Of a DNA stretch of 64,000 nt, positions 51,550-62,819 are shown piece after piece. Source of the DNA: Anaeramoeba ignava (Eukaryota; Metamonada; Anaeramoebidae). Positions within the stretch are counted from its first letter, which is position 1. Every line of letters starts with the position of its first letter. The stretch spans positions 556,501 to 620,500 of the forward strand of contig JAPDFW010000147.1 of NCBI GenBank assembly GCA_028826165.1. The letters run 5' to 3'. A model generated the notes under the pieces. It had not been told where the DNA came from. It was given only the letters and a program-made list of their open reading frames with translations, and did no database searches. Both the position numbers and the translations under genes were made by a program.

Positions 51550-52894
51550 ATGGAAGTTAAAACAACTATTTGTCCAATTTGCTTTCAAAAATTTTCACAA
51601 GAAAGAAAACCAATGATAATTTGTGAAGAGCATCATTCAATTTGTGAATCTTGTTTCAATACTCTGAATAAATGTCCTTTTTGTGCAAATTCATTGACAA
51701 ATTTTAAACCGATTCAGAATCTTGATTTATTAAAATCGATTGACCAAGAAGACACAAACTCAAATCTTTCTCAAATTCCAATAATTCCTTTAGATCAACT
51801 CGAAATTGAAAAAGAACCCTTTTCTTCTGGAATTTCAACTGATAATTTTCGAGCAACATGGAAGAAAAAACAAGTTATTATCAAAAAAACGAGAATTCAA
51901 ATTGATTCCAATTCACAAAAACAATTTGAAAATGAACTTAATTTGATTGGAAAACTAAAACATCCAAATATTCTCCCTATTTATGGAATCACTAAATTTG
52001 AAAATCGATTTTGTATTGTAATGAAATATGCGGAACAAGGAAATTTACTTGATAAAATCCCAAATTTACAATTCCAAGAAAAAATTGATTTATCTTTACA
52101 AATCATTGAAGGATTAAGATTTTTACATTCAAATTCAATTATCCATGGTGATCTAAAACTCAAGAATATCTTGATTTCCAAAAACAAACCAAAAATTTCT
52201 GATTTTGGAATGTCGCAATTAAGAGAGAAAACTACAGAAAACCTCGGAATCACTTTTTATTCCAATTATTTAGCACCAGAATTTCTTAAACAAGAAAAAT
52301 TTTCTGATACTTCTTGTGATATTTTTAGTTTATCAATCATCTTGTTTGAAATTTTCTCATCAAAACGATATTTCCACAAAAAGAATCGCAGAAAAGCTTT
52401 TATCAAAATGATGAACGAAAAAAGACCATATTTTCCAAACAATTTCCCAAAAGATTTATCAAAATTTATCAAAAAAGGTTGGAAAAAAAATCCACAAGAG
52501 AGATCTACATTAATCCAATTTATTCAATGTTTGGAGAAGATGAAAAATTCAAGTAAATATTTCTTCTTTTTAGTCGTTTCCTATTTTTCTTTCAATTTAA
52601 AATTCGAAATAACAAAAAACATTTAAAAATCTTATTCCTCAATTCATTTTGTGAATTCTCAAAACATTTTCTTTTCAATTCTAAAAATTCTTTTAGATCA
52701 ACCCGAAAAAAGAAAAGAACTCGAACAAACAAACCAACAACCAAACGAGAAAGAGAAAGAGAAAGAGAAAAAGAAGAAATCAAAATCAGTAAAAAATTTT
52801 TCAATTTATTAAATTCCAAATTCTTTTTCTAATTTCTTATTTTTATTATTTATTCATTTATCAGAAACGAAAGGTTAGTTTTCTCATTCATTAA
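51550..52894 (+). CDS. RING-finger plus protein kinase fusion; 5' part of a longer spliced gene
   Basis: N-terminal C3HC4 RING: C8, C11, C25, H28, C32, C35, C42, C45 (ICPICF, KCPFC). It is followed by a TKL-like kinase domain (about 85-330). The glycine loop is degenerate (FSSGISTDNF). The ATP-lysine is K112 in VIIKK, the catalytic loop is HGDLKLKN (D201, N206), the metal site is SDFGM (D218) and the APE motif is LAPEF, so activity is plausible although HRD is HGD. Exons: 51550-52552, 52697-52788 (basic tail QPEKRKELEQTNQQ...), then AAACGAAAG at 52865-52873. If the last donor GTTAGT is ignored, the frame stops at 52894 (374 aa). If it is used, the gene runs on into the single-codon exons downstream. 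RING would give ubiquitin ligase activity; substrates are unknown. Confidence 0.82.
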
Positions 52895-54095
52895 TTAATT
52901 TCTTTCCAGAAAGAAATAGAAACAAAAAATTACAAACAAAAAAAAATCATTTTCTTGTTTTTTCCTTTTAAATTATGAGAAAGAAATATTGATTCATATC
53001 AAATTATTTTTTGTATTAATAGAATGTAATTCATCAAATCAATAATATTTTCAGAATAGAAAAGATTTTTTTTTGGATAAATTTACTCTCAATAAATACA
53101 AATAACTCATTGAAAAATTCATATTCAATAAAAATTAAAAAAAATCAACAATGAATATTCATTTTTTTAATAAATAGAAAGTGAAAAATTAATTAAATCA
53201 ATTCCAATTAATTTTCTCCTCTTCAATTATTTATTAAATTCTATATTTTTTTTTCAACAATTATTTTCTCAAATAGAAAGTAATTTATTAAATAATATTC
53301 CCAATGAGATTGATAAATATATTTCTTTTAATTGAAAAAAAAATATTCAGAGAGAAATACAAATGAAATAAAATTTTAAATTTCATTTTTTCAACAAAAA
53401 AAAACTAAAAAAATTGATATAAGAAAACTTTTTATTGTGTATTTGATATTTGAATGAGAATATATTTGATACTTTTAAATATTTTTTGTTTTAATTTGTT
53501 GATTGAAAGATTTTATCAAAAATTTACTTCTTTTTCTTTTCTCTGAATTTCTCTTAATTAAAGATTGATGAAATTTCGATTTGGGTTTGGATCTATTTTT
53601 TTTTTGATTTTAATAAATTAACATTTTGTTTATGTGTTATACGATATCGTTTTTGATAATTCTTAAAAAAATTATTGGAAAAACAATCCATCTTTCATTT
53701 CAAAATATTATTCCTTCTTTCCTTTCCAATTCGAATAAAAAAACAATAAATGAAACAGAAAATCTTTATCTGTAAATTCCCTTAAACAAAATGCATTGAA
53801 TAAATCAAAAATAATAAAATTTGAATTCATTATTCTTTTTATTTATTTATCCAAATTCACTTTTTTTCTTTTTGAAATCAAATAAAAATTACCAAATAAA
53901 TCTAACCATTGAGTATTTTAAGAATTTCTCTTGTTTTTTGTATTAAATGATATCGAGGAAAAAATCCAATCAAAATATTGAAAAGAATCAAAAAAAAGAT
54001 TTACAAACCTCTCCTGAAAGAAATATAGAGAAATCAAGAATTACATTCAAAAAAAATAAATAAATTAATATTTATTATTATTATTTAATAAATAG
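52895..54095 (+). other. Irregular intron-rich stretch with three candidate 3-nt exons
   Basis: No ORF is seen. Three places have the acceptor-triplet-donor form: TTAATAG AAT GTAATT (53023-53025), AATAAATAG AAA GTGAAA (53178-53180) and CTCAAATAG AAA GTAATT (53277-53279). They follow the AAACGAAAG exon and would add Asn-Lys-Lys in phase 0. From 53280 to 54095 no further AG-NNN-GT unit is found. This may be one 816-nt intron or may hide slightly larger exons; for example, 21 nt starting ATTGATGAAATTTCG near 53562 lies between AG and GT. Confidence 0.5.
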
Positions 54096-57000
54096 TCTGT
54101 AAATAATTAAATTCAATAAATAAATAAATAAATAAATTAATATTTATTATTATTATTTAATAAATAGCATGTAAATAATTAAATTCAATAAATAAATAAT
54201 AAATATTTATTATTATTATTTAATAAATAGCATGTAAATAATTAAATTCAATAAATAAATAAATTAATATTTATTATTATTATTTAATAAATAGGAAGTA
54301 AATAATTAAATTCAATAAATAAATAATAAATTAATTAATATTTATTATTATTATTTAATAAATAGAATGTAAATAATTAAATTCAATAAATAAAATAATA
54401 AATTAATTAATATTTATTATTATTATTTAATAAATAGAATGAAAATAATTAAATTCAATAAATAAATAATAAATTAATTAATATTTTTATTATTATTATT
54501 TAATAAATAGCATGTAAATAATTAAATTCAATAAATAAATAATAAATTAATTAATATTTATTATTATTATTTAATAAATAGGATGTAAATAATTAAATTC
54601 AATAAATAAATAATAAATTAATTAATATTTATTATTATTATTTAATAAATAGGAAGTAAATAATTAAATTCAATAAAATAAATAATAAATTAATTAATAT
54701 TTATTATTATTATTTAATAAATAGTCTGTAAATAATTAAATTCAATAAATAAATAATAAATTAATTAATATTTATTATTATTATTATTTAATAAATAGGA
54801 TGTAAATAATTAAATTCAATAAATAAATAAAAAATAAATTAATATTTATTATTATTATTTAATAAATAGGAAGTAAATAATTAAATTCAATAAATAAATA
54901 ATAAAATAATTAATATTTATTATTATTATTTAATAAATAGAATGTAAATAATTAAATTCAATAAATAAATAAATAAATTAATTAATATTTATTATTATTA
55001 TTTAATAAATAGTCTGTAAATAATTAAATTCAATAAATAAATAATAAAATAATTAATATTTATTATTATTATTTAATAAATAGAATGTAAAATAATTAAA
55101 TTCGATAAATAAATAAATAAATTAATTAATATTTATTATTATTATTTAATAAATAGGATGTAAATAATTAAATTCAATAAATAAATAAATAAATTAATTA
55201 ATATTTATTATTATTATTTAATAAATAGTCTGTAAATAATTAAATTCAATAAATAAATAATAAATTAATTAATATTTATTATTATTATTTAATAAATAGG
55301 ATGTAAATAATTAAATTCAATAAATAAATAAATAAATAATAAATTAATTAATATTTATTATTATTATTTAATAAATAGTCTGTAAATAATTAAATTCGAT
55401 AAATAAATAATAAATTAATTAATATTTATTTATTATTATTATTTAATAAATAGCATGTAAATAATTAAATTCAATAAATAAATAATAAATTAATTAATAT
55501 TTATTATTATTATTTAATAAATAGAATGTAAATAATTAAATTCAATAAATAAATAAATAAATTAATTAATATTTATTATTATTATTTAATAAATAGGATG
55601 TAAATAATTAAATTCAATAAATAAATAATAAATTAATTAATATTTATTATTTATTATTTAATAAATAGGATGTAAATAATTAAATTCAATAAATAAATAA
55701 ATAAATAAATAAATAAATTAATATTTATTATTATTATTTAATAAATAGCTTGTAAATAATTAAATTCAATAAATAAATAATAAATTAATTAATATTTATT
55801 ATTATTATTTAATAAATAGTCTGTAAATAATTAAATTCAATAAATAAATAATAAATAAATTAATATTTATTATTATTATTTAATAAATAGGAAGTAAATA
55901 ATTAAATTCGATAAATAAATAATAAATTAATTAATATTTATTATTATTATTATTTAATAAATAGTCTGTAAATAATTAAATTCAATAAATAAATAAATAA
56001 ATAATTTAATATTTATTATTATTATTTAATAAATAGGAAGTAAATAATTAAATTCAATAAATAAATAATAAATTAATTAATATTTATTATTATTATTATT
56101 TAATAAATAGTCTGTAAATAATTAAATTCAATAAATAAATAATAAAATAATTAATATTTATTATTATTATTTAATAAATAGATTGTAAAATAATTAAATT
56201 CAATCAATAAATAAATAATAAAATTAATTAATATTTATTATTATTATTATTTAATAAATAGAATGTAAATAATTAAATTCAATAAATAAATAAATAATAA
56301 ATTAATTAATATTTATTATTATTATTATTTAATAAATAGTCTGTAAATAATTAAATTCAATAAATAAATAATAAATTAATTAATATTTATTATTATTATT
56401 TAATAAATAGTCTGTAAATAATTAAATTCAATCAATAAATAAATAATAAATTAATTAATATTTATTATTATTATTTTAATAAATAGGAAGTAAATAATTA
56501 AATTAAATAAATAATAAAATAATTAATATTTATTATTATTATTTAATAAATAGATTGTAAATAATTAAATTCAATAAATAAATAAATAATAAAATAATTA
56601 ATATTTATTTATTATTATTTAATAAATAGGAAGTAAATAAATTAAATTCAATAAATAAATAAATAATAAATTAATTAATATTTTATTATTATTATTTAAT
56701 AAATAGCTTGTAAATAATTAAATTTAATAAATAAATAATAAATTAATATTTATTATTATTATTTAATAAATAGTTTGTAAATAATTAAATTCAATAAATA
56801 AATAAATAAATAATTTAATATTTATTATTATTATTTAATAAATAGGATGTAAATAATTAAATTCGATAAATAAATAAATAAATAAATTAATATTTATTAT
56901 TATTATTTAATAAATAGGAAGTAAATAATTAAATTCAATAAATAAATAAATAATAAATTAATTAATATTTATTATTATTATTATTATTTAATAAATAGAA

Positions 57001-58674
57001 TGTAAATAATTAAATTCAATAAATAAATAATAATAAATTAATTAATATTTATTATTATTATTATTTAATAAATAGGATGTAAATAATTAAATTCGATAAA
57101 TAAATAAATAAAATAAATTAATATTTATTATTATTATTTAATAAATAGGAAGTAAATAATTAAATTCAATAAATAAAATAAATAAAAATAAATTAATATT
57201 TATTATTATTATTATTTAATAAATAGAATGTAAATAATTAAATTCAATAAATAAATAAATAAAATTAATTAATATTTATTATTATTATTATTATTTAATA
57301 AATAGAATGTAAATAATTAAATTCAATAAATAAATAAATAATAAATTAATTAATATTTATTATTATTATTATTTAATAAATAGAATGTAAATAATTAAAT
57401 TCAATAAATAAATAATAAAATAATTAATATTTATTATTATTATTATTTAATAAATAGATTGTAAAATAATTTAATTAAATTCAATAAAAAAAATAAATTA
57501 ATAAAAATTAATATAATTATATTTATTATTATTATTTAATAAATAGTCTGTAAATAATTAAATTCAATAAATAAATAATAAAATAATTAATATTTATTAT
57601 TATTATTTAATAAATAGTCTGTAAATAATTAAATTCAATAAATAAATAAATAAATTAATATTTAATTATTATTTATTATTATTATTATTTAATAAATAGC
57701 ATGTAAATAATTAAATTCAATAAATAAATAAATAAATAAATTAATTAATATTTATTATTATTATTTAATAAATAGGATGTAAATAATTAAATTCAATAAA
57801 TAAATAATTTAATAACAAGGATGTAAATAAATTAATTAATAAATATTTATTATTATTATTTAATAAATAGGATGTAAATAATTAAATTCAATAAATAAAT
57901 AATAAATTAATTAATATTTATTATTATTATTTAATAAATAGTCTGTAAATAATTAAATTCAAATAAATAAATAATAAATTAATTAATATTTATTTATTAT
58001 TATTATTTAATAAATAGTCTGTAAATAATTAAATTCAATAAATAAATAAATAAATTAATTTAATATTTATTATTATTATTATTTAATAAATAGGATGTAA
58101 ATAATTAAATTCAATAAATAAATAATAAATTAATTAATATTTATTATTATTATTTAATAAATAGTCTGTAAATAATTAAATTCGATAAATAAATAATAAA
58201 TTAATTAATATTTATTATTATTATTATTTAATAAATAGGATGTAAATAATTAAATTCAATAAATAAATAATAAATTAATTTATTTTTATTATTATTATTT
58301 AATAAATAACGAAGTAAATAATTAAATTCAATAAATAATAATAAATTAATTAATATTTATTATTATTATTATTATTTAATAAATAGAATGTAAATAATTA
58401 AATTCAATAAATAAATAAATAATAAATTAATTATTATTTATTATTATTATTTAATAAATAGGATGTAAATAATTAAATTCAATAAATAAATAATAAATAA
58501 ATTAATATTTATTATTATTATTTAATAAATAGGATGTAAATAATTAAATTCAATAAATCAATTAATTAATTAATATTTATTATTATTATTTAATAAATAG
58601 AATGTAAATAATTAAATTTAATAAATAAATAATAAAATAATTAATATTTATTATTATTATTTAATAAATAGATT
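54096..58674 (+). CDS. Array of 64 single-codon (3-nt) exons in near-identical introns, block 1
   Basis: A tandem unit of about 71 bp (63-90) reads ...TTATTATTTAATAAATAG, then three variable bases, then GTAAATAATTAAATTC.... The flanks are a standard acceptor and donor for this genome (GTAAAT also opens introns of eL36, ABHD13 and PAS genes). The triplets here are TCT, CAT, GAA, AAT, GAT, ATT, CTT and TTT: Ser, His, Glu, Asn, Asp, Ile, Leu, Phe. No stop occurs. The last ten give SDSDENDDNI. Each retained intron would stop in phase at GTA AAT AAT TAA. Exceptions: AAT at 54438 is followed by GAAAAT, GAA at 58311 has an AC acceptor, and GAT at 57820 has a shortened intron. The array lies downstream of the RING-kinase gene on the same strand and is probably its continuation. 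Splicing itself is inferred, not observed. Confidence 0.7.
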
Positions 58675-58853
58675 GTAAATAATTAAATTCAATCAATAAA
58701 TAAATAATAAATTAATTAATGGGCCTGTCCCAGGCCCATTTGCCAGAAAAAAAAAATAAAAAAAAATAATTAAACAATTTTTTAATTAATTTTTTTTTAA
58801 TTAATTTTTTTTTAATTAATTTTTTTTTAATTAATTTTTTTTTAATTAATTTT

Positions 58854-58937
<84 letters not shown>
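58854..58937. repeat. CTTT microsatellite inside the transposon left arm
   Basis: About 21 perfect CTTT units. They are preceded at 58770-58850 by several copies of a TTAATTTTTTTT repeat. Both sit between the left terminus and the protease stop codon. Confidence 0.9.
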
Positions 58938-58938
<1 letters not shown>

Positions 58939-60052
58939 TCATTTCCAAAAAGTGGAATTTCTCTTTATTCCTTTTTTCAACAAATTTTCAAGTTGTCGAA
59001 TTGAGATAAAATCTCTTTTTTTTTGACTCAAAGAAAATAATTTGAGAATTAAATATCTGAAACGATAAACAATATTCATTTCCAAGCAATTAGCCAGAAG
59101 ATAAGGATTTAATCTCAGTTGAGAACAACCCCAACACATTAAAAGAACAAAAATCCCACAAGAATTTCCATCTCTCTGATTCCAATGATGCCAAATTTGT
59201 TTAATCACAAAATCCATATTTAAGTAATTTTTGATGAACTTTTGGAGATTTTTTGCAATTTGATAGGGAATTCGTGAAAAAAGCGTTGATTTACTGTTGA
59301 ATATTAACAATTCTCTTTGATTAAAATGTAGAAAAATCACCACATAATGCATATCATAATAGAAAATAAGAGGAATATATTGTTGTTCACTCACAGAGCA
59401 TTTCAAGAAGAAATCTATCATCTTTTGGAATTCTCTATGACATTTCATCATATGATATGGAAACATGCTTTGATTTATCATAGCTTGTGCATATTGTTTC
59501 AAAATTGTCTTCTCTCTCGTGTGAAAATTTATCAAGAAATTTATCCAACATTCTTCAATAGGAATTTGTGGGATTTGCTTAAAATAGTCCAGAAACTTCC
59601 ATAAAATGACAGAAGAAAATAGATTTTGAGACCAAATCACAAAAAGCAAAACCCATAGTTTGCGATCCCATGGTGAATTTTTATTATCAATTTCTTCTAA
59701 ATTTGGAGGCATACCTTCTAAACATTCTATTAAGGGATTAAATTGAAGTTCAAAAAATTCAGGACCTTGATATAATTTTTCAGACAGAAAGAATTCCAGA
59801 GAATTCATTATATCTGAAAAATCTAATAAGCCATGAAGGTCTATTCTGTACTCCCAATCTTCATTAATCCCAAGTTTTTCAAAATTTACAACTGGTGTTA
59901 CTAAAGTCAACCCTCTGATCTCATTGAGCAAATTAGCTTTTTAGTAGGATCCTCTCGAGCTGAACCTTTACCGAAATTTCTCAATTCTCGAAAACCAAAT
60001 TTGGGATAAGTTTTTCAATTCTTTTGGATTCACTTACATTAGTGACTTCCAT
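58939..60052 (-). CDS. Ulp1-like C48 cysteine protease of the transposon
   Basis: A predicted 331-aa protease. The catalytic core is in the C-terminal half: His in YDMHYVVIFLHF, the following strand LLIFNSKS (Asn where many Ulp1 enzymes have Asp), the oxyanion Gln in HHWNQRDGNSCG and the nucleophile Cys in the same motif. The best start is ATG at 60052 (MEVTN), spliced by a GTAAGT donor and an AATGAG acceptor at 59920 to IRGLTLVTPVVNFEKL; upstream stops exclude a direct continuation. Ulp1-type proteases in transposons are known from CACTA, MULE and Ginger elements; their role in transposition is unclear. Confidence 0.82.
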
Positions 60053-60123
60053 TTTTGAGAGTAATCAAAAGTTCGATTCTTTCTTCTCAATACTTGAAAC
60101 CTCTTCTATTTCCATAAATTTTC

Positions 60124-62334
60124 CTACAAAATCTTTTTGGCAATCTCTGTGTTCTTTTCTTCCTCATTGATTCGATCATCCATCTCAAAAATGATTTTCT
60201 TTTCAATTTTCTCTTTTCTTTTCCCCACTTTTCTCCTCTTTAAACAGGAAATAAATCCATTATCAATTTTTATCATTGTTGTATTCTCATTATTTTGGTT
60301 TCTCTTTTGATTTCTCTTTTGATTTCTCTTTTGATTTCTCTTTTGATTTCTCTTTTGATTTCTCTTTTGATTTCTCTTTTTATTTTCATTTTCATTTTCA
60401 CTTTCACTTTCATTTTGATTTTGATTTTGAATTTGAATTTGATTTTTATTTTTATTTTGATTTTGATTTTGATTTTGATTTTCATTTTCATTTTGATTTT
60501 CATTTTGATTTTCATTTTGATTTTGATTTTGATTTTGATTTTGATTTTCATTTTGATTTTCATTTTGATATTCACTTTGATATTCATTTTGATATTCATT
60601 TTCAGTTTCATATTCACTTTGATATTCATTTTCATTTTCATTTTCATTTTCATATTCACTTTGATATTCATTTTCATTTTCATTTTCAGTTTCATTTTCA
60701 CTTTGATATTCATTTTCATTTTCATTTTCAGTTTCATTTTCACTTTGATATTCATTTTCACTTTGATATTCATTTTCACTTTGATATTCATTTTCATTTT
60801 CACTTTGATATTCACTTTGATATTCATTTTGATATTCATATTCATTTTCATATTCACTTTGATATTCATTTTCATTTTCATTTTCATTTTCATTTTCACT
60901 TTGATTTTCATTTTGATTTTCATTTTCATTTTCATTTTCATTTTCATTTTGATTTTCATTTTGATTTTCATTTTCATTTTCATTTTGATTTTCACTTTGA
61001 TATTCATTTTCATTTTCATTTTGATTTTCACTTTGATTTCTCTTTTTATTTCTCTTTTGATTTCTATTTTGATTTCTATTTTGATTTCTCTTTTTATTTT
61101 CATTTTCATTTTCACTTTCACTTTCATTTTCATTTTGATTTTGATTTCTCTTTTGGTTTCTCCTTTGATTTCTCTTTTGATTTCTCTTTTGATTTCTATT
61201 TTTCTCTTTTTCTTCTTTTTCCTTCTGTTTTCTGATTCTTTCCTCTTTTTTCCGCTTGTTAATTATTCTTCTCTTCTCTTGCTTAATTTCCACATTTTTC
61301 CATTCTTTTTCATCTCTAAATGTTTTTCGTAAAGATCCATTTCCTAATTTAAAATTATATAAAAGTGCACACACTTCGATTACTTGAATATGAAATTGTT
61401 TCTTGAGTTGAACCTTTTCCTTCAAAATTTTCCATTTTTTCAAGATCGAGAAAACATTTTCGATAATACATCGATAGCGGTTTATATGAAAATTATATTT
61501 TTTATGGTTATTCTTTTTGTTTCTATACTCTCTTTTGGGTGTAATACAATATATAGCTGGAAATGCTTTATCTCCAAGAATTTTATGGGATTTCAATAGT
61601 TCAAGAAGTCCAGATTTTGTTGTTGCCTTGGAATCATGCATGCTCCCTTGGAATCCAGTTTTGAAAAATATGATTTTCCCCTTACTATTGCACACAACAA
61701 TAGATTTGAGAGAAGAATGTCCTCTTTTGACAGAATGATATTTTTTTTCTTTCAAAAGATTCCGAAATCTGGGATGATCTGTCCCATCGATTACCCCAAC
61801 ACAGTTGGGGATTTTTCTTGATTGCCATTTTCGAATTTCTCTTATCCTCTCTTCTCTTGTTAACCAGTGAATTTGGTTGTTGAGAATTTCTCTTAATAAA
61901 GGAACAATTTTTTTTAAATATCTTTCGACTGTACTCTTTCCAATTTTCCACATGGCTCCTAAGATGCGATAAGTGAGAGAATGCCTTAACCATGTTAATG
62001 TGAGTAATAATTTATTTGGAAGATCAAGGGAAGGAATTTGAGATGGAGAAGAAAGAAGATTTTGGGAAGAAGTAGGATGCTCTTGTTGATAAATTTCAAT
62101 TTTGGAAAGAATTTCTTCAAATTGTGAAAAGACAATCCAGTCATATCGGGAGATAAGATATGAGAATTTCTTATTTCTGAATATAGATCCCTTTTCTCTG
62201 AAGAACGAAAATCCAAATTTGGTATAACATTCTGAGAGAATTTATCATTTTGATTCAATTCTTGTAAAAGAGTTGCGTTTTTTGTTTTTAGAAAGAAAGA
62301 AGAAGAGCAAAGATTTAATAAATTTTGGATAACC
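60124..62334 (-). CDS. DDE transposase (DDE_Tnp_4 / HARBI1-like) with long low-complexity tail
   Basis: The main exon is 60124-62231 (about 702 codons). A 98-nt intron (62232-62333) joins it to an upstream exon (KEILDKLGAPNI) in phase; no ATG was found for that exon, so the true start is open. An HTH-like segment LPNKLLLTLTWLRHSLTYR and IGKSTVERYLKKI precedes the catalytic core. The core has D in VIDGTDHPRF, D in GSMHDSKATT, ILGDKAFP, and the acidic residue in IENVFSILKKWKIL. After the core come about 300 residues of Asn/Gln/Glu/Tyr/Ser and Arg/Lys/Asn/Gln repeats (60290-61200), then a basic end. The core looks intact. Confidence 0.85.
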
Positions 62335-62819
62335 TATATTTGGTGCCCCAAGTTTATCAAGAATTTCTTTCGTTTGTCGATAAATTCTTATTTGAGGATG
62401 TTTTTCATTCGTTTTTGATTTCGTGTTGATTTCATATGAAAAAGCAAAAAAAAAATTTGTTGTTTGTAAAAAGAAGAAAAATGAAAAGAAAAATAAAAAG
62501 AAAAATAAAAGAAAAATTAAAATAGAATAAATAAAGACAATTCTTTTTAGTTGGAAGATTTCAAGAAAAATTCTAAAAACAAAAATAAAGTGAAGTTATG
62601 AGATCCTTTTGAATAGAAATGTTTTATAAAATTTAAAAAAGATTTTTTATTTATTTTTTTTTCTTGATTTTTTTCGAAATTTCTTTTTCGTTTCCTTCTC
62701 AAGACAATAATGTTAATTTTTGAATTTCATGTTGGATTGAAAGTTTATTTGATGATTAAATTTTTTTGTCGACACCGGGACGAGCCCAATATTTATTATT
62801 ATTATTATTTAATAAATAG

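Larger units (their letters stand above)
58721..62787. mobile_element. 4.07-kb Harbinger-like DNA transposon with Ulp1 protease gene
   Basis: The element interrupts one satellite/intron unit. The left end is GGGCCTGTCCCAG; the complement of the right end is GGGCTCGTCCCGG, matching at 10 of 13 positions. The flanking AAT (58718-58720 and 62788-62790) is a 3-bp target duplication: removing the element and one AAT restores the unit sequence TTAATATTTATT. It carries a DDE transposase and a C48-type protease, both on the minus strand. PIF/Harbinger elements share GGGCC-type ends, 3-bp duplications and this DDE family, but usually carry a Myb-like second gene instead. Confidence 0.88.

Noticed and set aside
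54096-58674. CRISPR-like array (regular repeats with variable part)
   Set aside because: The variable part is only 3 bp, the organism is eukaryotic with spliceosomal introns, and no cas-like gene is present; splice-site flanks explain the pattern better.
60273-61332. Three overlapping long ORFs across the transposase tail
   Set aside because: Alternative-frame shadows of the NQ/NE repeats in the transposase; only one frame is joined to the DDE core.
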